DNA from: JACDAS01 sp046262415 | GTDB taxonomy: Bacteria > Actinomycetota > Thermoleophilia > Gaiellales > Gaiellaceae | Assembly (NCBI GenBank): GCA_046262415.1 | Contig: JBHEMU010000073.1 | Coordinates: 1 to 12,537 of the forward strand | Length of the DNA: 12,537 bases | Direction of reading: 5' to 3' | Part shown: piece after piece, positions 1 through 6,665 of the stretch | Layout of the letters: each line of letters opens with the position of its first letter | How positions within the stretch are numbered: position 1 is the first letter of the stretch | The notes under the pieces: model-generated | Seen by the model: only the letters and a program-made list of their open reading frames with translations | Told to the model about the DNA's origin: nothing | Database searches by the model: none | Program-made: the position numbers and the translations under genes

Positions 1-627
1 GGGCGGCGGGGGCGGGGTCTGGGCCGGGGCGGCACCGTCACCCGACAGCGTGACGTCGTCGAGGTCGAAGCTGTCGCCCGGCACGGCGCGCCATCCGTAG
101 GCGTAGACGTCGACCGCGTGGCCGCTCACGGCCACCTTGTAGGCGAGAGCGGGGAAGCGCTTCCAGTCGGAGCTCGTCGTGACGCAGGACTTGGCGGAGC
201 CGGAGACCGTCTCCCCGGCCCACTCGCGGATCCGGAGACACACCTGCCGGCCCGGCGTGGCGCTCCGCACCCAGGCGCGCGCGGAGTAGACGGAGCCCGC
301 CGTGGCGGAGCTCACGATCCTGCCGGCGCGGAAGATCGAGTAGTCCGTCGCCGTGCCCTTGAGCGACACCCGCGCGGCGTTGGCGCCGCTCGCGCCCGGG
401 GCGACCAGGGACAGCGTCGCCCGGTAGCCGGCCCAGCCCTGCAGCGAGCCCTCGAAGCCGCCGTTCGCCGGCAGCGTCTCGGCGGCGACGCGGCGCACCT
501 TCGAGCTCAGCTTGCCGCCGGCGAAGGCGGGGCTGAGCTTGCTCGCGGCACCTGCGCCGGAGACCCAGAGGGTGGCGCCGAGCACGGCGAGGAGGGCGAC
601 GGAGAGGCTGCGGCGGGAACGCTTCAT
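1..627 (-). CDS. Secreted jelly-roll-domain protein, partial; probable N-terminal half of a second metallophosphoesterase
   Basis: The first 209 residues are visible and the reading frame runs off the left edge, so the C-terminus is missing. Seen: a signal peptide (basic MKRSRR start, hydrophobic residues 9-21, likely cleavage after AGA near 27). A beta-rich domain of the CBM4/9 jelly-roll style follows at about 54-195, opening with NGGFEG...GW and closing with FDLDDV. A PPPPP linker sits exactly at the window edge. The domain is clearly homologous to the N-terminal domain of the metallophosphoesterase just upstream (shared GRxVCLRIREW block, FD(L/V)D end and proline linker). I infer that the missing part may also be a phosphoesterase, but this cannot be seen. 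The ATG at 627 precedes a normal signal peptide. A GGTGGG run touches it, which is too close for a normal ribosome site. The gene is separated from its upstream neighbour by 141 bases, so it may have its own promoter. Confidence 0.85.
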   Translation of the reverse strand, partial: MKRSRRSLSVALLAVLGATLWVSGAGAASKLSPAFAGGKLSSKVRRVAAETLPANGGFEGSLQGWAGYRATLSLVAPGASGANAARVSLKGTATDYSIFRAGRIVSSATAGSVYSARAWVRSATPGRQVCLRIREWAGETVSGSAKSCVTTSSDWKRFPALAYKVAVSGHAVDVYAYGWRAVPGDSFDLDDVTLSGDGAAPAQTPPPPP

Positions 628-704
628 CCCACCGTGTATCGAGCGATTTCAGCAGCGGCTCGCTCGTCTCATCCAGCGATCAAGGGCAGGTCCGGGCGCG
701 TCCC

Positions 705-741
705 CGATCGAGGGATGCGGGCCCGACCTCGATCGAGGGAT
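705..741. repeat. 12-base direct repeat upstream of the secreted protein gene
   Basis: CGATCGAGGGAT occurs exactly at 705-716 and again at 730-741, 25 bases apart start to start. A degenerate third copy (CGATCAAGGGCA) lies at 677-688. The copies sit about 50-115 bases upstream of the ATG at 627. The gap between the two genes (628-768) holds nothing else recognisable. A repeated operator or activator site is one reading; a simple local duplication is another. Confidence 0.4.
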
Positions 742-768
742 CGCGTCAGGCGGGTTGTGCGGAGCGGC

Positions 769-2115
769 TCAGTGACACGAGCCGGAGCCGGAGTCGGTGA
801 ACGACTGGCCGGCGATGGGGACGAAGCGCCACTCGTATCCCTCGGCGAGCAGCCGCAGGACGAGCACGCCGTAGGTCTTCGAGTCCCGCGCCTCGCTGTT
901 CGGCTGGATCTCGCCGAAGGTGCGGAGGCTGCGCCCGCCCGTGCCGACGACGAACTGGCGGATGCCGCGGGGGAGGTGGAGCTCACCGGCGGGCGTCTGT
1001 GGCGCGAAGCGCTCGTAGTTGTGGTCGTGTCCGCTCAGGACGACGTCGGCCCCGCGTGCGTAGAGCGTCTGCCAGATCGGGGTCATCGCCCGCGAGTTTC
1101 CGTGCTCCGAGCCGGAGCTGAAGCGAGGGTGGTGCATGTAGGCAAGCGTGCACCTGGTCGGGTTGGCTGCGAGGTCGGCCGCCAGCCATTGCTCCTGCGG
1201 CGAGCCCTGCTGGCAGCCGCCGACCTCGTGGCAGTTGCTGTTCAGCGCGACGACGTGCCAGGCGCCGAGGTCGTAGCTGTACCAGCCCTTGCCGCGCGGG
1301 CCCGCTGCCTCGCCGAAGTAGTCGAAGTAGCCGGCTGCCCCGGGCGTGCCGTACTCGTGGTTCCCCACGCTCGGACGCGTCCGGCTCCTGAACCGGCCCC
1401 AGGCCGGGTCGTAGCACTGGGCGAACTCCCGGGGCGACCCGGACTCGTACACGTTGTCTCCGAGCGTGGCCAGCGTGCCGGGGAGCGCCGCGACGAGCGC
1501 CGCGGTCGCCTCGTCCGGGTCCCGGCCGCAGGTGGCGATGTCCCCGACGGCGACCATGAACGCCTCGGTCGGCGGGGGCGGCGGCGGCGTGACGCCGCCC
1601 GCGTTCAGCAGCAGGGCGTCGACGTCGAACCGGTCGCCCGCGCGCGCGGCGGGCTGGTAGACGTAGGCGTCCAGCCCGCGGCCGCCGGCCGCCTCGTAGA
1701 CGACGGGCCCGAGCCTGCTCCAACCCCGGGCTGCCCTGCGGCAGGCCTGGGTGGAGTCGACGACCCGCTTCCCCCTCCACTCGCGGATGCGCAGGCAGAC
1801 CGTGCGGCCTGGTCGGTCGCTGCGGATCTGCGCCGAGGCGCGGTAGACGACTCTCTTCCCGGTGGAGGCGACCGGAAGGCGTACGGGATAGACCGAGAAG
1901 CTTCTCCCCGCGCGGCGCACCGAGACGCGCGCCGACCGCCTCCCCGCCGCCCCGCCCCGGCGCAGGCCGAGCGTCGCGTTGATCGCCGCCCACCCGCGAG
2001 TCGAGCGCTCGAAGCTCCCGTTCGCGAACAGGTTCGGCGTGATCTTCGGGCCGCCGCCGGCGCCCACGGCGAGCGCCCCCGCCGCCACGACGCCGGCGAG
2101 CGCCAGGCGCCTCAC
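769..2115 (-). CDS. Secreted calcineurin-like metallophosphoesterase with N-terminal jelly-roll domain
   Basis: 448 residues from a GTG start. Predicted to hydrolyse phosphomonoesters or diesters outside the cell with a two-metal centre; the substrate is unknown. Seen: signal peptide at 1-20; a CBM4/9-like beta domain at about 29-170 (NGSFE...GW to FDVDALL); a run of six prolines at 177-182; then a calcineurin-like domain at about 186-440. The metal-site motifs are complete: GD 191-192, GDN 219-221, GNHE 251-254, HH 328-329, GHDH 362-365. The overall pattern resembles purple-acid-phosphatase-like secreted enzymes. Cysteines in the catalytic domain (such as 196, 234, 295, 301, 322 and 447) suggest disulfides. 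The GTG overlaps the stop of the upstream glycosyltransferase (GTGA, 2112-2115), and GGAAAGG lies upstream as a ribosome site, so translation is probably coupled. The N-terminal domain is paralogous to that of the next gene downstream. Confidence 0.93.
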   Translation of the reverse strand: MRRLALAGVVAAGALAVGAGGGPKITPNLFANGSFERSTRGWAAINATLGLRRGGAAGRRSARVSVRRAGRSFSVYPVRLPVASTGKRVVYRASAQIRSDRPGRTVCLRIREWRGKRVVDSTQACRRAARGWSRLGPVVYEAAGGRGLDAYVYQPAARAGDRFDVDALLLNAGGVTPPPPPPTEAFMVAVGDIATCGRDPDEATAALVAALPGTLATLGDNVYESGSPREFAQCYDPAWGRFRSRTRPSVGNHEYGTPGAAGYFDYFGEAAGPRGKGWYSYDLGAWHVVALNSNCHEVGGCQQGSPQEQWLAADLAANPTRCTLAYMHHPRFSSGSEHGNSRAMTPIWQTLYARGADVVLSGHDHNYERFAPQTPAGELHLPRGIRQFVVGTGGRSLRTFGEIQPNSEARDSKTYGVLVLRLLAEGYEWRFVPIAGQSFTDSGSGSCH

Positions 2116-3128
2116 GTCCGGGCCTTTCCGCAGAGACGGCGCCGCGCCACGCGTACCCACCCGTCGACCCCGCCGAGGCCGTGCGCCAGGTGGAGGAGCG
2201 GGAAGACGGCCACGACCCTGGGCAGCAGCCTCGCCGGCTCGCCGCGCCGGCGCAGGCCGGCCACCCCGAACGCGAGCGCGCAGGCGCCGTACAGCGCGGC
2301 CTCGCCCGCGAGCGCGCGCCGAGCGAGGGGCAGCACCGGCGCCGCGGCTCCGAGCGCCGCCAGCGAGCCGACGAAGGCGAGCGGGACGAGGCTCCGGACG
2401 CTCACCGCCTCCCCGTGCTTCGCGGTCACGGCCGCCTTGTTCACGCCGTAACGGTAGTACTGGACGAACTGGCGCCTCAGGGTGCTGCGCGGCACGTACG
2501 AGAGCCAGATGCTCGGGTCGTAGACGACGCGCCCGCCCGCGCGGCGAATGCGCAGGTTCAGGTCCTCGACCTCCGCGGTGCCAACGTGCTCGTCGTAGCC
2601 CCCGACCCGGTCGAAGACCTCGGGGCGGAAGGCGCCGCAGAACACGGTGTCGGTCTCCTGGCGCCGGTCCCGCCCCGGCATCCAGTTGTGCCCGCCGAAC
2701 GGGCTCTCGAGCGCGCAGGCGATCGCGCGCTCGGTCGCCGTCCGCCCCTCGGGGACGAAGAGGCCGCCCACGTTCCACGCGCCGGTCTCCTGCGAGACCT
2801 CGGCGCAGCGGCGGAAGTAGTCCGCTGGATAGTGCGAGTGGCAGTCGAGCCGGACGACCAGGTCGACGTCGCGTCCCCTCAGCGCCTCGAGGCACACGTT
2901 CAGACCGGCAGCCGCCGTGCGCCGGGGGTTCTCGAGCACGGACAGCCGCAGGCCCGCCTGGGCGGCCGCGGCGCGCAGCCGTTCGGGGGAGCCGTCAGTG
3001 GAGCCGCCGTCGGCGACGAAGACCTCGACCTCGCCCTCGAAGTCCTGCGCGCGCAGGTCGTCGACGAGGTGCCCGACATGGTCGGCCTCGTCCAGCATCG
3101 GCACGATCACCGCGATCCGGCGGATCAT
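2112..3128 (-). CDS. ExoA-like family-2 glycosyltransferase with C-terminal membrane segments
   Basis: 338 residues. Predicted to move a sugar from a nucleotide-sugar donor to a lipid-linked glycan at the inner face of the membrane. Seen: a GT-A fold start (VIVPMLDEADHV, residues 8-18), the donor-site motif ADGGSTDGS at 39-47, and a RLDCHSHYPADYF block at 93-105. In the latter, DCH stands where a DxD metal motif is usual, a variation typical of the ExoA/succinoglycan subgroup (D-x-H followed by YPxDY). An acceptor/catalytic EVEDLNLR lies at 186-193 and QYYRYGVNK at 223-231. Hydrophobic segments at about 246-268, 275-292 and 302-318 look like membrane helices. The start ATG overlaps the upstream glycosyltransferase stop (ATGA, 3125-3128), with a weak AAGG ahead of it. 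Its own stop overlaps the phosphoesterase start, making a three-gene operon. Confidence 0.92.
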   Translation of the reverse strand: MIRRIAVIVPMLDEADHVGHLVDDLRAQDFEGEVEVFVADGGSTDGSPERLRAAAAQAGLRLSVLENPRRTAAAGLNVCLEALRGRDVDLVVRLDCHSHYPADYFRRCAEVSQETGAWNVGGLFVPEGRTATERAIACALESPFGGHNWMPGRDRRQETDTVFCGAFRPEVFDRVGGYDEHVGTAEVEDLNLRIRRAGGRVVYDPSIWLSYVPRSTLRRQFVQYYRYGVNKAAVTAKHGEAVSVRSLVPLAFVGSLAALGAAAPVLPLARRALAGEAALYGACALAFGVAGLRRRGEPARLLPRVVAVFPLLHLAHGLGGVDGWVRVARRRLCGKART

Positions 3129-3985
3129 CGCCTTGCGTACCGGGCGCGGAGCAGGCGGACGGGGTGGGCGGCGAGGTTCGCGAGCCGGTGGCGCCGGTAC
3201 TCGGACCGGAGGGGCAGCGCTCCGACCACCGGCAGGACGAGCCGCAACCGGAGCGGCGCCCTGGAGCGGCGCCAGTTGCGCCGGCGCCGCGCGAAGAGAG
3301 CGGGGTGTCGCGCGCGCAGCTCGTCGTAGATGACGGCGTGCCGCCTCGCGTTCTCCGCGTAGCGACGCGGCGCGTGCAGGCGGTGGAGGCAGACGACGTC
3401 GGGGACGCGGACCGCCGTGAAGTCCCGCTCGGCCATCGCCATCCAGAGATCCCAGTCCTCGTAGCCAGAGCGGAGCTGCCACCCCCCCGCCTCGAGCAGC
3501 CGCTCGCGGCGGAGCAGCGCGGAGTTCGGCGCCTCGTTGAGGTGGGTGACGAGCCAGGGGTCGAGGTTGTCCGGATTGGGCACCTCGAGGTGAGCCCGCC
3601 CGAACGTCCGCTCCGACCCCCACGCGGCGGCGGCACCAGGGTGGCGGTCGAGCGCGTCCGCGAGCGCCGTGAGCGCGCGCGGCGCGACCAGGTCGTCCGC
3701 GTCGAGCGGGAAGACGTACGGCGCGGTGGTCGCCTGCACCCCGGCCATGCGGGCGGCGCCCGGTCCTGCGTTCTCCTGCCGCAGCACGGTCAGCCCTTCG
3801 CCCCGCAGGCGGGCCAGCAGCGCCAGCGTCCGCTCGTCGGTGGAGCCGTCGTCGACGACCACGACCTCGTGCGGCTCCTGGTCGCGCAGCGAGGCGAGCG
3901 CCTGGGGCAGGGTGGCACCGTCGTCGTGGCAGGGGATGACGACGGCGACGCGGGGCGATCCGCTGGAACGAGTTGATTCCACCAT
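3125..3985 (-). CDS. Family-2 glycosyltransferase (GT-A fold)
   Basis: 286 residues from the ATG at 3985. A cytoplasmic glycosyltransferase probably acting in cell-surface glycan synthesis; donor and acceptor are unknown. Seen: VAVVIPCHDD at 13-22, donor-binding VVDDGSTD at 43-50, metal-binding DADD at 95-98, and GYEDWDLWM at 174-182, which matches the catalytic ED region of the family. No membrane helix is evident. The C-terminal 50 residues are very basic (for example RRRRNWRRSR at 233-242) and could lie along the membrane surface. First gene of the minus-strand operon; its stop overlaps the ExoA-like gene. The start is uncertain: an in-frame ATG at 4018 gives 297 residues and has a weak GCAGG ahead, and a TTG at 4075 is also open. 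I prefer 3985 because it leaves the usual short lead before the first beta strand. Confidence 0.9.
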   Translation of the reverse strand: MVESTRSSGSPRVAVVIPCHDDGATLPQALASLRDQEPHEVVVVDDGSTDERTLALLARLRGEGLTVLRQENAGPGAARMAGVQATTAPYVFPLDADDLVAPRALTALADALDRHPGAAAAWGSERTFGRAHLEVPNPDNLDPWLVTHLNEAPNSALLRRERLLEAGGWQLRSGYEDWDLWMAMAERDFTAVRVPDVVCLHRLHAPRRYAENARRHAVIYDELRARHPALFARRRRNWRRSRAPLRLRLVLPVVGALPLRSEYRRHRLANLAAHPVRLLRARYARR

Positions 3986-4019
3986 GCTCGGAGACCGGTC
4001 GAGGCGGCCGGATCCCATA

Positions 4020-4037
4020 GTGCCTGCGGGCCGGCAC
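4020..4037. promoter_or_regulatory. 18-base dyad in divergent intergenic region, possible operator
   Basis: The pattern GTGCCnGCnnGCnGGCAC reads nearly the same on both strands (14 of 18 positions symmetric). It lies in the middle of the 89-base gap between the divergent glycosyltransferase and kinase operons, a natural place for a shared regulator. Dyads of this kind also arise by chance in GC-rich DNA, so this is weak. Confidence 0.25.
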
Positions 4038-4061
4038 TCGCGGCCGCCCCCGCGCTCGAAG

Positions 4062-4067
4062 TAGCCT
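4062..4067 (+). promoter_or_regulatory. Candidate -10 box (TAGCCT) for a leaderless transcript
   Basis: TAGCCT fits the TANNNT pattern and ends 7 bases before the ATG at 4075, which would put the transcription start at or next to the start codon. No ribosome site is visible before that ATG, which fits leaderless translation, common in actinobacteria. No clear -35 is seen. A closely similar box (GTAGGCTCC) stands at the same distance before lysS in this window. Confidence 0.4.
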
Positions 4068-4074
4068 CCCGCCA

Positions 4075-5406
4075 ATGGAACCGGAGCCGCTCGGGCACAG
4101 CTCGAATCCGCACCATGCCTGGCTCCCCGCCGCGCTCCCGGCCTTCGCGCGTAGCTTCCGGGTCGCCGACGAGGGCCTGGCGCGGACGCTCGCGCTCGCG
4201 GGGGCGCGGATCGTCGAGTCGGGCGCCGAGGTCGAGATCGGGCCGCTCCACTGGCTGCGCGGGGAGAGCCCGTCGGCGATCGTGCCGTTCCGCCAGCCCC
4301 TGCCCCGGCACGCCCGCCGCAGGGTCAGGGTGCTCCAGCGGCTGGTCCGCTCGAGCACCTCGCGCCTGCGGGCCGGCCACGCTCGCCGCCGGCTAGGCCG
4401 GCTCGGGTACGCCCGCACGTCCATCCTCACGTGGGAGATGAACAACGAGGTGCGGGCGGCCCGCGGGGGGCTCCGCAGACCCGTCCTCAACGCAATCGCG
4501 GTCGGTCATCGCGGCGAGCCGCCGCCCACGATCGTGCAGCACGTGCTCGCCGAGGCGGGCATGCCGGCCGGCACCGCGGGTCCGCCGCTGGCACGCGAGG
4601 GATCGGTGACCGTCCTCGCCGCCGGCGGCGTCTTTCGGGTCTCGGTCGGGCCCTCGCGCACGCTCGCGGGACAGGCGGCCGCCCTCGAGGCGCTCCGCTC
4701 GGCGCCCGCTGCGGTGGCCGAGCGCGTCCCGATGATCGAGGGCCGGGGCCGGCTCGGGCTCGCGGAGTGGTCGCGCGAGCGGCGCCTGGAAGGAGCCGCG
4801 CCGTCTCCGCCCCTGCCGGAGACGCTTCTCCAGGAGTGTGTCGACTTTCTCGGCGACCTCTTCGGCGTCGAGCGCGGCAGTGCCGGAGTCGGGTCGACGG
4901 CCGCCGCAGCGGCTGTCGTCGCGTCGGTCTCCCCGGCGAGGTCCGATTCGATCCTCGCCCTCGGACGCGAGCTCGAGACCCGGCTCGCCGCGCTGCCGCG
5001 CGGATTCGGGCACGGGGACTTCCACCACGGCAACCTGCTCGCCCGGGGAGGAAGGCTGGTGGGCGTGATCGACTGGGACGCGGCGGCGCCCGGGCGGCTC
5101 CCCCTGCTCGACCTGCTCCACCTGAAGGCGGGACTCCATCAGGCGCAGGCCCGGGTGCACCTCGGGCCTGCGGTGGTGGAGGTGCTCCTTCCCTGGGCGC
5201 GGGCCGGCGGCGACGTGCACCTGAGCAGGCTGCGCGAGCGGAGCGGAGTGCCCGACGATCGACGCGTGCTCGAGGATCTGGTCGCCGCGTACTGGCTCGA
5301 CTTCGTCGCCCGGGACCTGGAGAAGTCGACCGACCGCAGGACGCGCGCGCCCTGGCTCGCGCAGAACGTCGACCTCGTTGCCGACGCGATCGCCCCGGCC
5401 CCGTGA
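4075..5406 (+). CDS. Aminoglycoside-phosphotransferase-fold small-molecule kinase with an extra N-terminal domain
   Basis: 443 residues. The C-terminal part (about 175-440) is a kinase of the APH/choline-kinase superfamily, predicted to transfer phosphate from ATP to the hydroxyl of a small molecule. Seen: catalytic loop HGDFHHGN at 313-320 with Asp315, and metal-binding IDWD at 332-335 with Asp333, followed by PLLDLLHL. The small lobe is less typical: a VFRVSV strand at 186-191 carries Arg where the ATP-binding Lys is often found. Residues 1-170 form a separate region I do not recognise, with Trp/His-rich (HHAWLP 13-18; GPLHWLRGE 56-64) and Arg-rich stretches. Ordinary APH enzymes are about 260-350 residues, so this region is a real addition. 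The only good start is the ATG at 4075, with no ribosome site but a -10-like box for a leaderless message. The stop overlaps the next gene (GTGA, 5403-5406). Context suggests sugar or precursor activation rather than antibiotic resistance. Confidence 0.85.
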   Translation: MEPEPLGHSSNPHHAWLPAALPAFARSFRVADEGLARTLALAGARIVESGAEVEIGPLHWLRGESPSAIVPFRQPLPRHARRRVRVLQRLVRSSTSRLRAGHARRRLGRLGYARTSILTWEMNNEVRAARGGLRRPVLNAIAVGHRGEPPPTIVQHVLAEAGMPAGTAGPPLAREGSVTVLAAGGVFRVSVGPSRTLAGQAAALEALRSAPAAVAERVPMIEGRGRLGLAEWSRERRLEGAAPSPPLPETLLQECVDFLGDLFGVERGSAGVGSTAAAAAVVASVSPARSDSILALGRELETRLAALPRGFGHGDFHHGNLLARGGRLVGVIDWDAAAPGRLPLLDLLHLKAGLHQAQARVHLGPAVVEVLLPWARAGGDVHLSRLRERSGVPDDRRVLEDLVAAYWLDFVARDLEKSTDRRTRAPWLAQNVDLVADAIAPAP

Positions 5407-6665
5407 CGCAGCCGGCGCTCCATCCGCTCGTCGCGGCGGCCTTCGCCTCGCTCGACCGGGCGCGCATCCGCTGGTGCCTGCTGCGCGACGAGGCGGGCAT
5501 CGCGCGGCCGCGCGGAGACATCGACCTCCTCGTGGAGCCGGCCGACGCCCGGCGATCCGGCGAGGCACTCGAGGAGGCGGGCTACGCGTCGATCCGGGCG
5601 TGGGGCCACGGCTCGCATCGCTTCTACGCGGCCTACGAGGAGCGGGAGGGTCTCTGGGTCCGCCTGGACCTGGTCGGCGAGGTCGCCTTCGGGCCGTACC
5701 AGTCCCTGCTCGCCTGCGAGGCCCGCGAGTGCCTCGACCGCGCGGTGGGCGGCGGGGGCGTCAGGCTGCTCGCCGCGGAGGACCGGTTCTGGGCACTCCT
5801 CGCGCACTGCCTGCTCGACCGCGGCGACGTCCCGCCGCGGCACGCCGGACCGCTGGTCGAGCTCGCCCGCACCGCGCGCGGCGAGGGCCCGGTCGCCCGG
5901 CCATTCGGAGCGGCTCTGCCGGAGGGGTGGACGCTCGCGCGCGTGCGCGAGGTCGCCGCGAGGGGGGCCTGGGACGAGCTGATCGCGATCGCGCCGGCGC
6001 TGCGCGCCCGCTGGGCGCGGCGGCGACCGGGCGCCGCCGGCGCCCGCGTGGCCCGCGGAGGCGTCCTGCGCGTGCTCAGGCCGGCGCTCACGGCGCTCCG
6101 GGGCCGCGGCCTCTCGGTTGCGCTCCTCGGTCCCGACGGAGCAGGCAAGTCGACGCTCGCCGCGTCGCTCGTCGACGCCTGGCCGCTCCAGGACGTGAGG
6201 ACGATCTACCTCGGCCTCTACTCGGACGCCCGGCGGAGCTATCCCGGGCCGCTGCGGGTGGCCGCCCGGCTGGCCTGGCTCGGGCGCGCATCGCTCGCGA
6301 TCGGGTGGCATCGCGGCCGCGGCAGGCTGGTGATCCTCGATCGCCACACGTGGGACGCGCTGCTGCCACCGGCCTCGCCCGAGAGCGCTCTCGCCCGCCG
6401 CCGGCGCACGCTGCTGGCCCGTGCGGCGCCGAGGCCGGCGGTCGGCGTGCTGCTCGACGCGCCCGCCGAGGTCCTTGCCCCCCGCAAGGCCGAGCACACG
6501 GTCGACGAGCTCGAGGAGCAGCGCCGTCGCTACCGCGAGCTGGCGACCAGCCTGCCGCAGCTGACCGTCGTCGACGCGGGCCGCGACGCCGAGGGCGTCC
6601 TGCGCGAGATTGTCGGCCTCGTGTGGGGGCGCTACAGTGGAAGCGATCCCGGGGGGGAAACGTGA
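5403..6665 (+). CDS. Nucleotidyltransferase-like domain fused to a thymidylate-kinase-like P-loop domain
   Basis: 420 residues from GTG. Residues about 10-100 look like a minimal nucleotidyltransferase (RWCLLRDE at 24-30, then the metal motif GDIDLLVEP at 38-46, Asp39 and Asp41). About 110-220 is helical and unassigned. From about 235 to the end is a thymidylate-kinase-like NTPase: Walker A GPDGAGKST at 243-251, a DRH at 313-315 where dTMP kinases have DR(Y/F), LLDAP near 350-354, and a charged lid-like EEQRRRYREL segment. The P-loop domain may phosphorylate a substrate other than dTMP; the true housekeeping dTMP kinase is about 210 residues and stands alone. The GTG overlaps the kinase stop, with no ribosome site of its own, so translation is probably coupled and the two proteins may act on the same substrate. 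Its last codons overlap the secreted protein gene (GTGA, 6662-6665). The fusion is clear; the substrate is not. Confidence 0.85.
   Translation: MTQPALHPLVAAAFASLDRARIRWCLLRDEAGIARPRGDIDLLVEPADARRSGEALEEAGYASIRAWGHGSHRFYAAYEEREGLWVRLDLVGEVAFGPYQSLLACEARECLDRAVGGGGVRLLAAEDRFWALLAHCLLDRGDVPPRHAGPLVELARTARGEGPVARPFGAALPEGWTLARVREVAARGAWDELIAIAPALRARWARRRPGAAGARVARGGVLRVLRPALTALRGRGLSVALLGPDGAGKSTLAASLVDAWPLQDVRTIYLGLYSDARRSYPGPLRVAARLAWLGRASLAIGWHRGRGRLVILDRHTWDALLPPASPESALARRRRTLLARAAPRPAVGVLLDAPAEVLAPRKAEHTVDELEEQRRRYRELATSLPQLTVVDAGRDAEGVLREIVGLVWGRYSGSDPGGET
6610..6638 (+). promoter_or_regulatory. Candidate sigma-70-type promoter inside the 3' end of the preceding gene
   Basis: TTGTCG (6610-6615), a 17-base spacer and TACAGT (6633-6638) resemble a housekeeping promoter (four of six consensus bases in each box, ideal spacing). 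The expected transcription start near 6645 would leave a short leader that contains the purine-rich ribosome site at 6651-6660. This would let the secreted protein be made independently of the kinase/nucleotidyltransferase operon. Confidence 0.45.

Noticed and set aside
118..2451. Long plus-strand open frame opposite the phosphoesterase genes
   Set aside because: Low-complexity Arg/Ala/Gly-rich translation without domains, lying opposite genes with complete motifs; a shadow of GC-rich coding DNA.
1979..3976. Long plus-strand open frame opposite the two glycosyltransferases
   Set aside because: Arg/Pro-rich translation without recognisable folds; the minus strand carries intact GT2 motifs and 4-base overlaps.
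4075..5406. Antibiotic-resistance aminoglycoside phosphotransferase
   Set aside because: Only the superfamily fold and catalytic loop match; the extra N-terminal domain and the coupled nucleotidyltransferase argue for a metabolic role.
6651..6657. Run of seven Gs as a phase-variable tract
   Set aside because: It lies in a ribosome site and seven bases is short; no sign of slippage in either overlapping gene.
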